A DNA stretch of 64,000 bases from Rhodococcus sp. ABRD24 (GTDB taxonomy: Bacteria; Actinomycetota; Actinomycetes; Mycobacteriales; Mycobacteriaceae), in the NCBI RefSeq assembly GCF_004328705.1, contig NZ_CP035319.1, forward strand, positions 4,588,001 to 4,652,000, given 5' to 3'. Under the pieces are notes generated by a model that saw only the letters and a list, made by a program, of their open reading frames with translations, did not search any database and was not told the DNA's origin. The translations under genes and the position numbers were made by a program. Of the stretch, positions 1 to 8,125 are shown in pieces (the first letter of the stretch is position 1; every line of letters begins with the position of its first letter).

Positions 1-838
1 GGGTCACCCTGCAGGGCAACAGGTTCGCACCACCCAGGAATGCCGCGGTGAAGCTGCTCGGCGGACGCTTCCACAGGTTTTCGGCAGTGTCGATATCCAC
101 CAGTCTGGCATCCCGCATGACGGCGATGCGGTCGGCGAGGGCCAGGGCCTCGGACTGGTCGTGCGTGACGTACAGCATCGCGGTGTCGGGCAGCGCCGCC
201 CGCAGTTCCTGCAGTTCGGTGAGCATGCTCTGGCGCAGCTGCGCGTCGAGGGCCGCGAGCGGTTCGTCGAGCAACAGGACCTTGGGGCGGATCGCGAGCG
301 CGCGGGCGATCGCGACGCGCTGCTGCTGCCCGCCCGACAGCTCGCGCGGCAGCCGCTTGCCGTACGCCGACATGCCCACCATCGCGAGGGCGTCGGATAC
401 CCTGCCCGCGATCTCGGACCGCGGAACTCGTTGCGCCCGAAGACCGAAAGCGACGTTCTCGGCAACGCGCATGTGCGGGAACAGGGCGTAGGACTGGACG
501 ACGACACCGATACCGCGCTTGGCGGGCGGCAGGTCGGTGACGTCCTCGCCTGCCAGCCGCACTGTCCCAGCGGTGGGCCGGGTGAAACCGGCCAGAGCCT
601 TGAGTGCGGTGGACTTGCCCGAGCCGCTGGGGCCGAGTAGGGCGACGGTTTCGCCGCGAGCGACGCGCAGGTTGAAGTCGACCAGGGCCCGGGTGGCCCC
701 GCGTCCGCGCCCGTAGGCAACGGTCACGCGATCGAACGTGATGGCGGGAGCGGAGTACCCGGTGGCGCCTTCCGTTCCTGCGCCGTGCTTTCCGGGGGCG
801 GTGGTGCCGGGGGACCGCCCGGGCTCGAATCGGGGCAT
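1..838 (-). CDS. ABC transporter ATP-binding protein, 2-aminoethylphosphonate type (PhnT-like), 3' end missing
   Basis: This is the energising ATPase of an ABC importer. About 279 residues are visible and the frame runs off the left edge without a stop. Walker A (GPSGSGKST) is at about residues 69-77, followed by a Q-loop in VVQSYALFPHM, the signature LSGGQQQRVAIARAL, Walker B VLLLDEP and the switch in YVTHDQSEAL. The ATG follows the binding-protein stop after a single base, so the two genes are one transcriptional unit. The substrate is inferred from the phosphonate genes upstream; from the sequence alone it could be any PotA/FbpC-like ATPase. The permease would be expected beyond the edge. 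Confidence 0.9.
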   Translation of the reverse strand, partial: MPRFEPGRSPGTTAPGKHGAGTEGATGYSAPAITFDRVTVAYGRGRGATRALVDFNLRVARGETVALLGPSGSGKSTALKALAGFTRPTAGTVRLAGEDVTDLPPAKRGIGVVVQSYALFPHMRVAENVAFGLRAQRVPRSEIAGRVSDALAMVGMSAYGKRLPRELSGGQQQRVAIARALAIRPKVLLLDEPLAALDAQLRQSMLTELQELRAALPDTAMLYVTHDQSEALALADRIAVMRDARLVDIDTAENLWKRPPSSFTAAFLGGANLLPCRVT

Positions 839-839
839 G

Positions 840-1901
840 TCAGTTACCGGTGGCCTTCTGGTAGGCGGCGATATCGGCGTCCAGCGAGGCGAGGACGTCG
901 GTCCAATTCGGCGTCCACACCTCGACGCCGTTCACGAGTCCGGTCGGGGTCGACTTGTCGGTCGACGTGCCGGCTGCCTGACGGACATCGGTGCGCACCG
1001 AGACACCCCGAGCGTCGGTCGCAACCGTCTTCTGTGCCTTCTCCGAGAGCAGGTACTCCATCAGTTTCTTCGCCTCGTCGGAGTGCGGTGCGCCCTTGGC
1101 CAGTCCCATCACGTAGGGGAGCGCGATGGTGGTGCGCTTCCCGTCGGTCTCGGCGGGGAAGAAGATGTTGAACTTCGAGCCGTCGTCCTTGATGGACGCG
1201 AGGTTCATCTGGACGTCACCGTTCGCGACGAGCAGCTCACCGTTGCTGACCTTCGGCTGCAGTTTGCCCGTGGACGACGACGGGCCCACATTGTTGGTCT
1301 GCAGCTTCGCGAGGTAGTCGAGTGCACCCTCCTTGCCCTTGAGGTGCTGCAGCAGTAGCAGGACGGCGGTGCCGTCGCCGGCCTGGCCGGGGGTGGAGTA
1401 TTGCAGCTTGCCCTTGAACTGCTCGGTGAGCAGGTCGTCCCATGTCGCCGGGGCAGGGTTGGCGCCGGGGTTCGCGATGAACGACAGGTAGTTGTCGACG
1501 ACCGGGACGTACTTGCCGGCCGGGTCCTGTACGTCCGCGGGGACCGCGGAAGTGTCGATGCCGCTCGGCTCGAGCAGGCCCTGCGCATCGGCCTTCTGGA
1601 TGAACGGCGGCAGTGTGACGACGACGTCGGCCTGCGGGTTGGACTGCTCCTTGCCGACGCGCGAGACGACCTCACCGGAGCCGGCCTCGACGAGGTTGAC
1701 GGCGATGCCGGTCTCCTCGGTGAACGCTGCGAACTGGGTCTTGTACCAGCCTGCGAGGCCGTCGGCACTGTAGACGGTGACGGTGCCGCCGTCACCGCTT
1801 GCGGCGGTACCGGTGCCGCCGCAGGCGGTCAGCGTGAGAGCAGCGGTGGTCATCGCGATCGCCGCTATCCCGATACGGAAGAGCTTGGTGTTCCTGCTCA
1901 T
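840..1901 (-). CDS. Extracellular substrate-binding lipoprotein, phosphonate (2-aminoethylphosphonate) type
   Basis: A 353-residue periplasmic-type binding protein that should capture the substrate outside the membrane for the adjacent ATPase. It starts MSRNTKLFRIG, has a hydrophobic segment and a lipobox ending LTLTAC (Cys27), then the mature domain GTVTVYSADGLAGWYKTQF typical of the iron/AEP-type class of solute-binding proteins. A longer in-frame reading exists upstream, but the signal peptide and the AGGACCTCC-like ribosome site upstream favour this ATG. It sits 40 bp after the hydrolase gene and ends one base before the ATPase ATG. The substrate is inferred from these neighbours. Confidence 0.88.
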   Translation of the reverse strand: MSRNTKLFRIGIAAIAMTTAALTLTACGGTGTAASGDGGTVTVYSADGLAGWYKTQFAAFTEETGIAVNLVEAGSGEVVSRVGKEQSNPQADVVVTLPPFIQKADAQGLLEPSGIDTSAVPADVQDPAGKYVPVVDNYLSFIANPGANPAPATWDDLLTEQFKGKLQYSTPGQAGDGTAVLLLLQHLKGKEGALDYLAKLQTNNVGPSSSTGKLQPKVSNGELLVANGDVQMNLASIKDDGSKFNIFFPAETDGKRTTIALPYVMGLAKGAPHSDEAKKLMEYLLSEKAQKTVATDARGVSVRTDVRQAAGTSTDKSTPTGLVNGVEVWTPNWTDVLASLDADIAAYQKATGN

Positions 1902-1941
1902 TCGGAGGTCCTGTCTTCGGGTATTCGAAAGGTGGAAGGAG

Positions 1942-2625
1942 TCAGTTGTCGTGCGAGAGAACGAGCTCGGTGAACTCGCGGACCGACGGCACGACATGGG
2001 TCGGTCCGGCGGAGCGCAACTGCTCCTCGTTGTGGGCGCCGGTCAGCGTGCCCGCGACGATCGAGGCTCCCGCCCTCCGGCCGCTCGTGATGTCGTTCGC
2101 TGTATCACCCAACACTGCAACATCTTTCACGTCATCGATGCCCAGGCGCATGAGGGCGGTGAGGACCAGATCGGGGTAGGGGCGCCCGCGGCCGGCCTCT
2201 GCGGGGGAGAGCGTGAGGTCGGGTAGCGTCTGCCAGCCGAGCGCGGCCAGCAGCTTGTCCTGCGTGGTTCGGCTGAACCCGGTCGTCAGCGCAACCTTGA
2301 CGCCGGCCTCGCGTAGCGCGGTGATCGACTCGGCGGCACCGGGAATGGCGGTTGCGCCGCCTTCGTCGACGAGACGGTCGTATGCGGCCTCGAATGCACG
2401 GTTCGCGGCCTGGGCGCGGTCCTCGTCGCCGAACAGTGCACGGAAGACGACGATCTTGGACTGTCCCATGGTGTCGAGCACGTACTGGCGGGCGGCATCG
2501 GCCTCGGGGCCGGTCGGCGCGAGCCCCGCGGCGGTACCGGCCGCGTCGAAGGCGCGCAGCACGAGGCCGTCGTCGGCGACAGTGGTGCCGGCCATGTCGA
2601 GTACGGCGAGCTTGATGGTGGTCAC
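1942..2625 (-). CDS. Phosphonatase-like HAD-family hydrolase
   Basis: A 227-residue HAD hydrolase. The nucleophile motif is VLDMAGTTV (Asp10), with the Ala-Gly-Thr form seen in phosphonoacetaldehyde hydrolase. MGQSKIVVF puts a Lys at residue 57, where the phosphonatase Schiff-base lysine would lie. VALTTGFSR supplies motif 2 and VLGDTANDI the acidic metal motif. The GTG start at 2625 is chosen because AGGAG lies just upstream and the upstream extension is Pro-rich and unlike the family. It likely cleaves phosphonoacetaldehyde to acetaldehyde and phosphate after the upstream oxidoreductase acts; that assignment is inferred. It is the second gene of the leftward operon. Confidence 0.85.
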   Translation of the reverse strand: MTTIKLAVLDMAGTTVADDGLVLRAFDAAGTAAGLAPTGPEADAARQYVLDTMGQSKIVVFRALFGDEDRAQAANRAFEAAYDRLVDEGGATAIPGAAESITALREAGVKVALTTGFSRTTQDKLLAALGWQTLPDLTLSPAEAGRGRPYPDLVLTALMRLGIDDVKDVAVLGDTANDITSGRRAGASIVAGTLTGAHNEEQLRSAGPTHVVPSVREFTELVLSHDN

Positions 2626-2683
2626 GTTATCTCCTGGGGTAATCGGGGCTACTGGGCTGAATGGAGCTACCGGGTGATCGGGA

Positions 2684-3811
2684 CTAGAGGCCCAGTTGGT
2701 CGGCGGTCTGTTCGGCAAGGGCAGGGCCGAGGGTCATGCCGCGCCCGCCCGGTCCGGCGACCACCCACACGCCGTCGGTCGGCTGTGCGCGGTGCACCAA
2801 CTGCTTCGGGTCCAGGCACTGGCTGTAGACACCGGCCCAGCGCTTGACGATCTGCGGCAGGTTGCGGCCCAGCAGCTCCTCGACCACGCTGGTCAGGTGC
2901 TGGTACGGCGCCTCGTCCACGTCGAAGTCGAAGGGCTCGTCGTACTCGTGGGTGTCGCCGATGGTGAGTCCGCCGTGCAGGCGCTGGACGCAGAGCATCT
3001 GCATGCGGTGCTCCGCGGCAATCGGATCCTGCGGCTGAGCGCCTCGCAGCGCGTCGAGGGCCGAGCCGGCGAACGCCGGGTAGTAGCGCATGCTGTCGCC
3101 GTCGGCGATCGCGGTGGTGAGTGCCTCACCGAGCGGTGCGGTCTGCATCATCTGCAGGCGCACGCGGCGCAGCGGAAGCTCGCCGGCCAGGTCGCGGGCC
3201 AGTCCGCCCAGCGTTGCGCCGGGGCACACGATCACCAGGTCGGCATCGAACGTGCGGTCGTGATCGTCTCGGATCCGCACGCCCACCTCGCTGGTGCTGA
3301 TCTCACGAGCCTCGGTGCCGGCGTGGAAGGTGTAGCGGCCGGTTGCCTCGAGGTGGCGGCGAATCGCGGGCAGCGCGATGCGGGACTCGACAGCGCCGTC
3401 TCGGGTGCAGTGCAGGCCTGCGAGGAACTTGCCGCGCAATGCCGGGTTCACCGCGCGCACCGCATCGGGCTCGAGCAGTGCGAAACCGCGGGCGTCGGCG
3501 TCGGCGCGGGCCACCATGTCCTCCGCGACCGCGAGCTCTTCAGGCGTGCGCAGCAGCGTCATCGACCCGGCCGCGCGGAAACCGATCTCCGGAACGCGGC
3601 GGGCCAGATCGGCCCACAGCTCGCGGGAGCGCAGCGACGCCTCCAGCTCGTGCTCGGCTCGGCCGGATACCCACACCAATCCGAAGTTGCGTACGGTGGC
3701 ACCGCGCGCCTCGAGTTCGCGTTCGAGATGGATGACGTCATGTCCTCGACGGATCGCCTCGTCGGCATGCGCCGTTCCGAGGATTCCTCCGCCCACAATT
3801 GCAATTCGCAT
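2684..3811 (-). CDS. FAD-dependent amino-phosphonate oxidoreductase (DAO family, phosphonate-cluster type)
   Basis: About 375 residues of the D-amino-acid-oxidase fold. The N-terminal Rossmann motif IVGGGILGTAHA is followed by HLERE for the FAD ribose, and VVAGPGGRGMTLGP near the C-terminus closes the FAD site. Members of this subgroup recur in phosphonate operons, where oxidation of aminoethylphosphonate or its N-methyl form to phosphonoacetaldehyde has been proposed. That fits the hydrolase directly downstream. In-frame ATGs also exist at 3823 and 3829; MRIAIVGGG is preferred because it puts the Rossmann strand at the N-terminus. The palindromic operator at 3829-3842 touches these starts, so binding there should block the promoter. 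Confidence 0.85.
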   Translation of the reverse strand: MRIAIVGGGILGTAHADEAIRRGHDVIHLERELEARGATVRNFGLVWVSGRAEHELEASLRSRELWADLARRVPEIGFRAAGSMTLLRTPEELAVAEDMVARADADARGFALLEPDAVRAVNPALRGKFLAGLHCTRDGAVESRIALPAIRRHLEATGRYTFHAGTEAREISTSEVGVRIRDDHDRTFDADLVIVCPGATLGGLARDLAGELPLRRVRLQMMQTAPLGEALTTAIADGDSMRYYPAFAGSALDALRGAQPQDPIAAEHRMQMLCVQRLHGGLTIGDTHEYDEPFDFDVDEAPYQHLTSVVEELLGRNLPQIVKRWAGVYSQCLDPKQLVHRAQPTDGVWVVAGPGGRGMTLGPALAEQTADQLGL

Positions 3812-3828
3812 GAGACTCAGCATGCGCA

Positions 3829-3842
3829 TTGGTCTAGACCAA
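3829..3842. promoter_or_regulatory. GntR/PhnF-type operator 1
   Basis: TTGGTCTAGACCAA is a perfect 14-bp palindrome in the divergent region. It closely matches the TGGTATAGACCA site described for mycobacterial PhnF, a HutC-type GntR repressor. It abuts the leftward oxidoreductase start. Confidence 0.82.
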
Positions 3843-3875
3843 CTGGGGGATGTTTGGGAAACTCCAGATGAACAA

Positions 3876-3889
3876 TTGGTATAGACCGA
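3876..3889. promoter_or_regulatory. GntR/PhnF-type operator 2
   Basis: TTGGTATAGACCGA is a second copy of the site with one imperfect arm, centred 47 bp from the first. It lies about 20 bp ahead of the rightward HD-oxygenase ATG, next to a possible -10 (TATTCT at 3896-3901). Two sites, one per promoter, imply joint control of both operons. Confidence 0.78.
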
Positions 3890-3909
3890 AATTGTGTATT
3901 CTTGGGCCC

Positions 3910-4455
3910 ATGAACGACGACGCGATCGTGCTCGAAGAGACTGCTGTGCTGCTGGATTCGCTGCGTGAAGTGTTCGATGGTGAGGCGGTCGACCAACTCG
4001 ATCATGCCTTGCAGGCGGCTGGGCATGCGATGGCCGACGGCGCCGACGACGAGTTGGTGCTCGCGAGCGCGCTGCACGACCTCGCGCGTAGTCCGCTGCT
4101 GGGTCTGCCCCGCGATGTCGCGCACGACCGGTTCGCGCGGGACTGGCTGACGCCGCGGTTCGGCGATCGGGTGGGTTGGCTCGCTGGCGCGCACGTCGCG
4201 GCCAAGCGGTATCTCGTGGCCACCGAACCCGGCTACGGCGACACACTGTCTGCGGAATCCGTTGCGACACTGAGGGCACAGGGCGGGCCGGCGGTGGATG
4301 AGGAATGGTCGTCGCATCCCTGGTGGCCGGCCGCGCTGCAGCTGCGCCGCTACGACGACCGCGCGAAAGTACCTGGGGCGCAGGCGCCCACGATTGACGA
4401 CGTCGTAGCGGTGGCCCGTCGAGTGCGCTCTGGTGGGATCGCGGCGGCGGGATGA
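3910..4455 (+). CDS. PhnZ-like HD-domain mixed-valent di-iron oxygenase
   Basis: A 181-residue HD-superfamily protein. Candidate iron ligands are His32, the HD pair His56-Asp57 in ASALHDLARS, His95 in GAHVAAKRYL (with Lys99 spaced as the PhnZ substrate lysine), and a late Asp in RRYDDRAK. PhnZ proteins cleave 1-hydroxy-2-aminoethylphosphonate to glycine and phosphate with O2. The usual hydroxylase partner PhnY is not in the window. The ATG at 3910 is used because the upstream extension crosses operator 2. It overlaps the next gene by ATGA and diverges from the oxidoreductase operon. Substrate choice is inferred. Confidence 0.8.
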   Translation: MNDDAIVLEETAVLLDSLREVFDGEAVDQLDHALQAAGHAMADGADDELVLASALHDLARSPLLGLPRDVAHDRFARDWLTPRFGDRVGWLAGAHVAAKRYLVATEPGYGDTLSAESVATLRAQGGPAVDEEWSSHPWWPAALQLRRYDDRAKVPGAQAPTIDDVVAVARRVRSGGIAAAG

Positions 4456-5153
4456 CAGTCGAGAGTCTCCCCAAGCACTACCTGGTGCGGACTCAGGTGG
4501 AGGACCTGCTTGCCGACCTGTCGGAGGGGGACGCAGTGCCGGCTGAGCGGGAACTCGCTGCCCGCTACGGCGTCTCGCGCGAGACGGTCCGACAGGCCCT
4601 ACAGGAGTTGCTGGTGGCGGGGCGTGTCGAGCGTCGTGGCCGCGGCACCGTCGTGGCGCGCCCTAAGCTGGTGCAGCCGTTGTCGCTCGGCTCGTACACC
4701 GAGGGGACACTGAGTCAGGGTCGGGTGCCGGGGCGTTTCCTGGTGCGGTGGGAGGAGATCGACGCGCACGCGAAGCTAGCGGAGATCCTCGAGATCGGCC
4801 TGGGGGACATGGTGATTCATCTGGAGCGCGTGCTGCTCGCCGACGGTGAGCGCATCGGTCTGGAGAGCACGTACTTGCCGCGCCGGCGTTTTCCGGATCT
4901 CGCTGAGACCTTCGACCCGGGTACTTCGCTGTATGCGTGGATCAGGGCGCGCGGCGTAGCGTTCACGACGGCGACTGAACGTATCGAAACCGCGTTGCCC
5001 ACGCCGAGGGAGGCGGCACTGGTGGAGTCGAGCACAGCGATGCCGATGATCAAGCTGCACCGTGTCTCCCGGGATGCCGATGGCGTGCCGATCGAGCGTG
5101 TCCGGTCGCTGTATCGCGGTGACCGGATGGCGTTCGTTACCGAGCTTCGCTGA
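4452..5153 (+). CDS. GntR-family (HutC/PhnF type) transcriptional regulator
   Basis: A 233-residue regulator with an N-terminal winged helix (RELAARYGVSRETVRQ, then a GRVERRGRGTVV wing) and a C-terminal UTRA ligand-binding domain from about residue 75 (GSYTEGTLSQGRVPG ... IGLESTYLPRRRFP). Its start overlaps the HD-oxygenase stop as ATGA, so it is co-transcribed with a target gene. The two TTGGT-N4-ACC palindromes upstream are of the HutC/PhnF class, so it probably represses both divergent operons and is released by a phosphonate or a derivative. Confidence 0.88.
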   Translation: MTVESLPKHYLVRTQVEDLLADLSEGDAVPAERELAARYGVSRETVRQALQELLVAGRVERRGRGTVVARPKLVQPLSLGSYTEGTLSQGRVPGRFLVRWEEIDAHAKLAEILEIGLGDMVIHLERVLLADGERIGLESTYLPRRRFPDLAETFDPGTSLYAWIRARGVAFTTATERIETALPTPREAALVESSTAMPMIKLHRVSRDADGVPIERVRSLYRGDRMAFVTELR

Positions 5154-5222
5154 TCTCGCTGCAGACCCTGCCGAACCGCTGTGGTCGGAGGCGGCGCTCG
5201 CGCGGTGGAAAACGGTGTTGCG

Positions 5223-5750
5223 TCACATCGAGTCCAGCGTCCGAGTGATGGCCTTGGCCCAGTTCTCGATTTCCGGCCAATCCCGGAAGTCGCCTTCGGG
5301 TAGGAGCTTTCGTCCGGCGGGCAGCTTGCGCATCAAACGAGCTCCCACGCCGAGGGTCTTCGGGTCCAAGGCGCCGAAGAACATGTGATGCTCGCGGGGT
5401 GCGATGGCATCCGTGAGGTCCTGCAGTTCCTGCGGCGTCGCGGCGTCGCGTACGTTGTTCCCCTGCTCGTCGACCTCGGAATCCCCGAGGGGACCGCTGG
5501 TGAACAGCCAGACGGGACGCGCGACAAGGCCGTCGCGGTGGTCGTGGACGAACGAACTCGCCGCCTTCTCCCAGTGCCTCATATACACGGAACTACCGAT
5601 GACGCAGGCGTCGTAGCCCTCCAGCGACATCGAGACCGGTAGTTCCACGAGATCCGCCGTGTGTCCGCCGGACCGGATCACTTCGGTGATGCGCTCCGCG
5701 ATCCCGGTGGTGGCGCCATGCCGGCTTGCGTATGCGACGAGAACCTTCAC
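5223..5750 (-). CDS. Flavodoxin-domain protein
   Basis: A 175-residue flavodoxin-like protein. The first strand and FMN phosphate loop read VKVLVAYASRHGATTGIAER, which is where this family normally begins. VIGSSVYMRHWEK and VWLFTSGPLG supply later flavin-site segments. The GTG at 5750 is chosen because AGGGGG sits 7 nt upstream; an in-frame ATG at 5768 is the alternative. It is convergent with the GntR gene 70 bp away and has no obvious redox partner nearby. The role is unknown; related proteins act in quinone reduction, protoporphyrinogen oxidation or stress redox chemistry. Confidence 0.82.
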   Translation of the reverse strand: MKVLVAYASRHGATTGIAERITEVIRSGGHTADLVELPVSMSLEGYDACVIGSSVYMRHWEKAASSFVHDHRDGLVARPVWLFTSGPLGDSEVDEQGNNVRDAATPQELQDLTDAIAPREHHMFFGALDPKTLGVGARLMRKLPAGRKLLPEGDFRDWPEIENWAKAITRTLDSM

Positions 5751-6066
5751 AGCGGAACCCCCTGTCATCGAACTATCAGACCGATCCGGCTCTGTCGCCG
5801 GGTTCGGGTACGGGTCTTCGGGATGCATGAAAGTCCCGACACGATGGGGACAGGCAATTGAGACGGATTCCGCGTCACCAGACCCGCCATGACCTGATCG
5901 ATCGGCTCCGCTTCGCCGCCCGCTCCCATCTGACAATCGTCGTGCCCGCCGTGTGTGGTAGTCAACATCGAAAAGGGATCGAAATCAATCCGATTCGCCT
6001 CACCCTCCTGACGGCCGCATAGGATCGGCATTCATTCGGGCGCATACCTCGAGGTGAGGAAATCAG
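5751..6066. other. Intergenic stretch, nothing recognised
   Basis: About 316 bases between the leftward flavodoxin and the rightward small ORF. It is less GC-rich than its surroundings and presumably holds both promoters. I see no convincing coding frame, operator pair or RNA element. Confidence 0.4.
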
Positions 6067-6435
6067 ATGACGAAGTACCATCGGTGCCGCGGGTTCTCTG
6101 GCCCCAACCTCGAGGTATGCGTGTCACCGTCTCTCGTTTCGACGGGCAACGACAATGGGATAGCCAGTTGGATTTCGGCGGTGACGTCCGGATTGGACGG
6201 GCTCCAGTTCGTTTTTGCCGCGATGGCGGTCTCGGAGGACGTGCCATCGCTTCTCGACTATCGGGCTCGTGCGGACCACTGCCGCACCAGCAATGCCTGC
6301 TCAGCCGCGAAGAGTTCACCATCGCCCTTTATGGGTGCCCGCTCTCGGTCCCCGTCGAGTCGGTCGACGTGGCATCCAGGCTCATTCCTGTGGCCTCGGC
6401 CCGATTCATGGTCCTTGAGTGTCCGTACGGTGTGA
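6067..6435 (+). CDS. Hypothetical small protein, weakly supported
   Basis: A possible 122-residue product starting MTKYHRCRGFSG with GAGG a few bases upstream. The first two-thirds (such as WISAVTSGLDGLQFVFAA) have plausible codon use; the Ser/Arg/Pro-rich tail looks like a wrong frame. It ends three bases before the next gene. A frameshift near 6330 or a non-coding region are both possible. No function is recognisable. Confidence 0.25.
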   Translation: MTKYHRCRGFSGPNLEVCVSPSLVSTGNDNGIASWISAVTSGLDGLQFVFAAMAVSEDVPSLLDYRARADHCRTSNACSAAKSSPSPFMGARSRSPSSRSTWHPGSFLWPRPDSWSLSVRTV

Positions 6436-6438
6436 TGG

Positions 6439-6930
6439 ATGCGTGATCGGTTGAAGACTCGGGGCTCGCAGATCGGTAACGTGTGGTTGTGGCCCACATG
6501 TGGGGCAATAGTGGTTGCTCTCCTCCTCGCGGGTATGTCCACCATTCCTCGGGTGTCTCATAATGACCCTTGCGATTCCGCTCTCTCCTTCGCGTCCGAG
6601 CTGGGACTGCATCTGTCCGGCGACGATGATGTCGTCTCCTGCGAATGGCACTCGAGCTTCCCGGACTCCTCCGGAACTGTCATGGTGCGTACCGCGTCAC
6701 ACGCTACGCGAGATGCCTTGCTGGAGTGGTCCGGTGTGAGCGAGGAGCTTGACCGATGGAATGTGAGTATCGACGACGGTCCGTTCCGCGAAGAGGTACG
6801 GAGACCGAATCTCGAACGCAGCGAGCAGGTGTACGTAGCTACCGCACCGAATGGCCACCAGCTGAGAATCAGCTATGACGAGGATATGGAGTCCGGTCTC
6901 CTGCTCGCAGTGCGGGCTATCCAGGTGTGA
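6439..6930 (+). CDS. Membrane-anchored or secreted hypothetical protein
   Basis: A 163-residue protein with one N-terminal hydrophobic segment at about residues 13-34 (VWLWPTCGAIVVALLLAG), then a hydrophilic domain with two Cys (NDPCDSAL and VVSCEWHSS) that could pair. The layout resembles small actinobacterial exported proteins, but I recognise no family. Codon use is convincing through the whole frame. Confidence 0.55.
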   Translation: MRDRLKTRGSQIGNVWLWPTCGAIVVALLLAGMSTIPRVSHNDPCDSALSFASELGLHLSGDDDVVSCEWHSSFPDSSGTVMVRTASHATRDALLEWSGVSEELDRWNVSIDDGPFREEVRRPNLERSEQVYVATAPNGHQLRISYDEDMESGLLLAVRAIQV

Positions 6931-7130
6931 CTGCTCTTCCTATCGCATCGCGTCCCGTTGACGGTCAGCAAGTACGACAGAATATTTGAGACTTCGTCGG
7001 ATCGCCGGACGAGTTCGGTCCTGCGGAATGTTGCTTGTGCGCAAATGGCGCCGACTGAACCCCACCCGAGACGGAGGCCGTTGAGCGTGTCGTCGTCTAG
7101 AGTCGATGTCATCGACTGGAGACTTCTCGT

Positions 7131-7631
7131 ATGGGCAGGACCGAAACGACGACACTGTGGATGATCGAAGACCTCGAACCGTGGCCGGACGAGCCGGACG
7201 TCGGCCAGGTGTGTGAACCCACCACGCAATGGATCACACCCAACACGATGGATCTGCCCGCCGAACTGGTGCGTACGATCTCGGCGCGGGTGGAGGAGAT
7301 CGAGACCGATGCGGGTGTCGAGCGCAGGGCCCACCTCGATCACGGATTCTCCACGTTACTTCCTCCCGGTCTCGACATCACCGGTAACACGACGTTGACC
7401 GGCTGCCTGTTCTGGGACCGATACCTGTGGACGAGCTACCGCACCCAACCCGCAGGCCGTGTCCTGGTCACCGACCGGCGCCCGGTCATCCAGCGGGCCG
7501 TGAGGACCCTGACCGGATATGCGGGCTTGTACAGCGTCGAACACCAGGGGCCGCGGACTGTGCACCGAGACGGCCCGATTCCCGACGGCTACTCCGTCGT
7601 CGCGTATGCGCTGTTGGTGACGCTGCAATGA
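7131..7631 (+). CDS. Hypothetical protein
   Basis: A 166-residue soluble protein with GGAG 8 nt ahead of the ATG. It is rich in acidic and aromatic residues (MIEDLEPWPDEPDV, GCLFWDRYLWTSY), with no signal peptide or membrane segment. Codon third positions are strongly GC, supporting a real gene. No family is recognised; neighbours on both sides are also unassigned. Confidence 0.5.
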   Translation: MGRTETTTLWMIEDLEPWPDEPDVGQVCEPTTQWITPNTMDLPAELVRTISARVEEIETDAGVERRAHLDHGFSTLLPPGLDITGNTTLTGCLFWDRYLWTSYRTQPAGRVLVTDRRPVIQRAVRTLTGYAGLYSVEHQGPRTVHRDGPIPDGYSVVAYALLVTLQ

Positions 7632-8125
7632 CAGGCCTGAGCGGGAGTCGCGCTCCCGAACCAGCGAGTCCAGCTGCCAACAATCGTTCACCGCGATCAC
7701 CGGCCCAGCACCGGCCGCACGACACCCTGTGGATCGCCGTGGTGGCTCTGTTGCCCTTGTAAGAGCCCGTGGAACGAGGGTTCCTAATTGATTCCTACGC
7801 GGGCCCGAAGCCCGTGCAGCCGGGCCCTCCGCGCTGGTGGGTGTGACGCTCATGGGTTCCTGGTGGCCGCTCTTGCGGGACGCCTTCACGCAGAGAACGG
7901 CGCGGCTCACCCGGCGTAGAGGGTTTCGGTGGTGTCCTGCTCGTGGTGCGAGCCGGCCGCAGGGATCAACCTCTCGCATGGTGTTCACGAGCTGCGAGCT
8001 CTTCGATAGATCGAGGCCCCTGCGGTGTGCTGGCGTCACGACACGACTGATGAGATGACGGACCATCATCGCTGCTGAGTCCTGCAATTAGGGCGTCGTG
8101 TGACTCCACTTCGGTTCGACCGACC
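7632..8125. other. Non-coding stretch ahead of the IS110 remnant, probable left end of the element
   Basis: About 490 bases without a convincing gene. IS110 elements keep a long non-coding left end before the transposase that encodes a guide (bridge or seek) RNA. This segment has several self-complementary patches, for example around GGGCCCGAAGCCCG near 7800. The element boundary is not identifiable by eye. Confidence 0.3.

Noticed and set aside
1..720. A 238-residue minus-strand frame over the ABC ATPase region
   Set aside because: It is Ser/Arg/Pro-rich with no motifs; the frame starting at 838 gives a complete set of ABC ATPase motifs.
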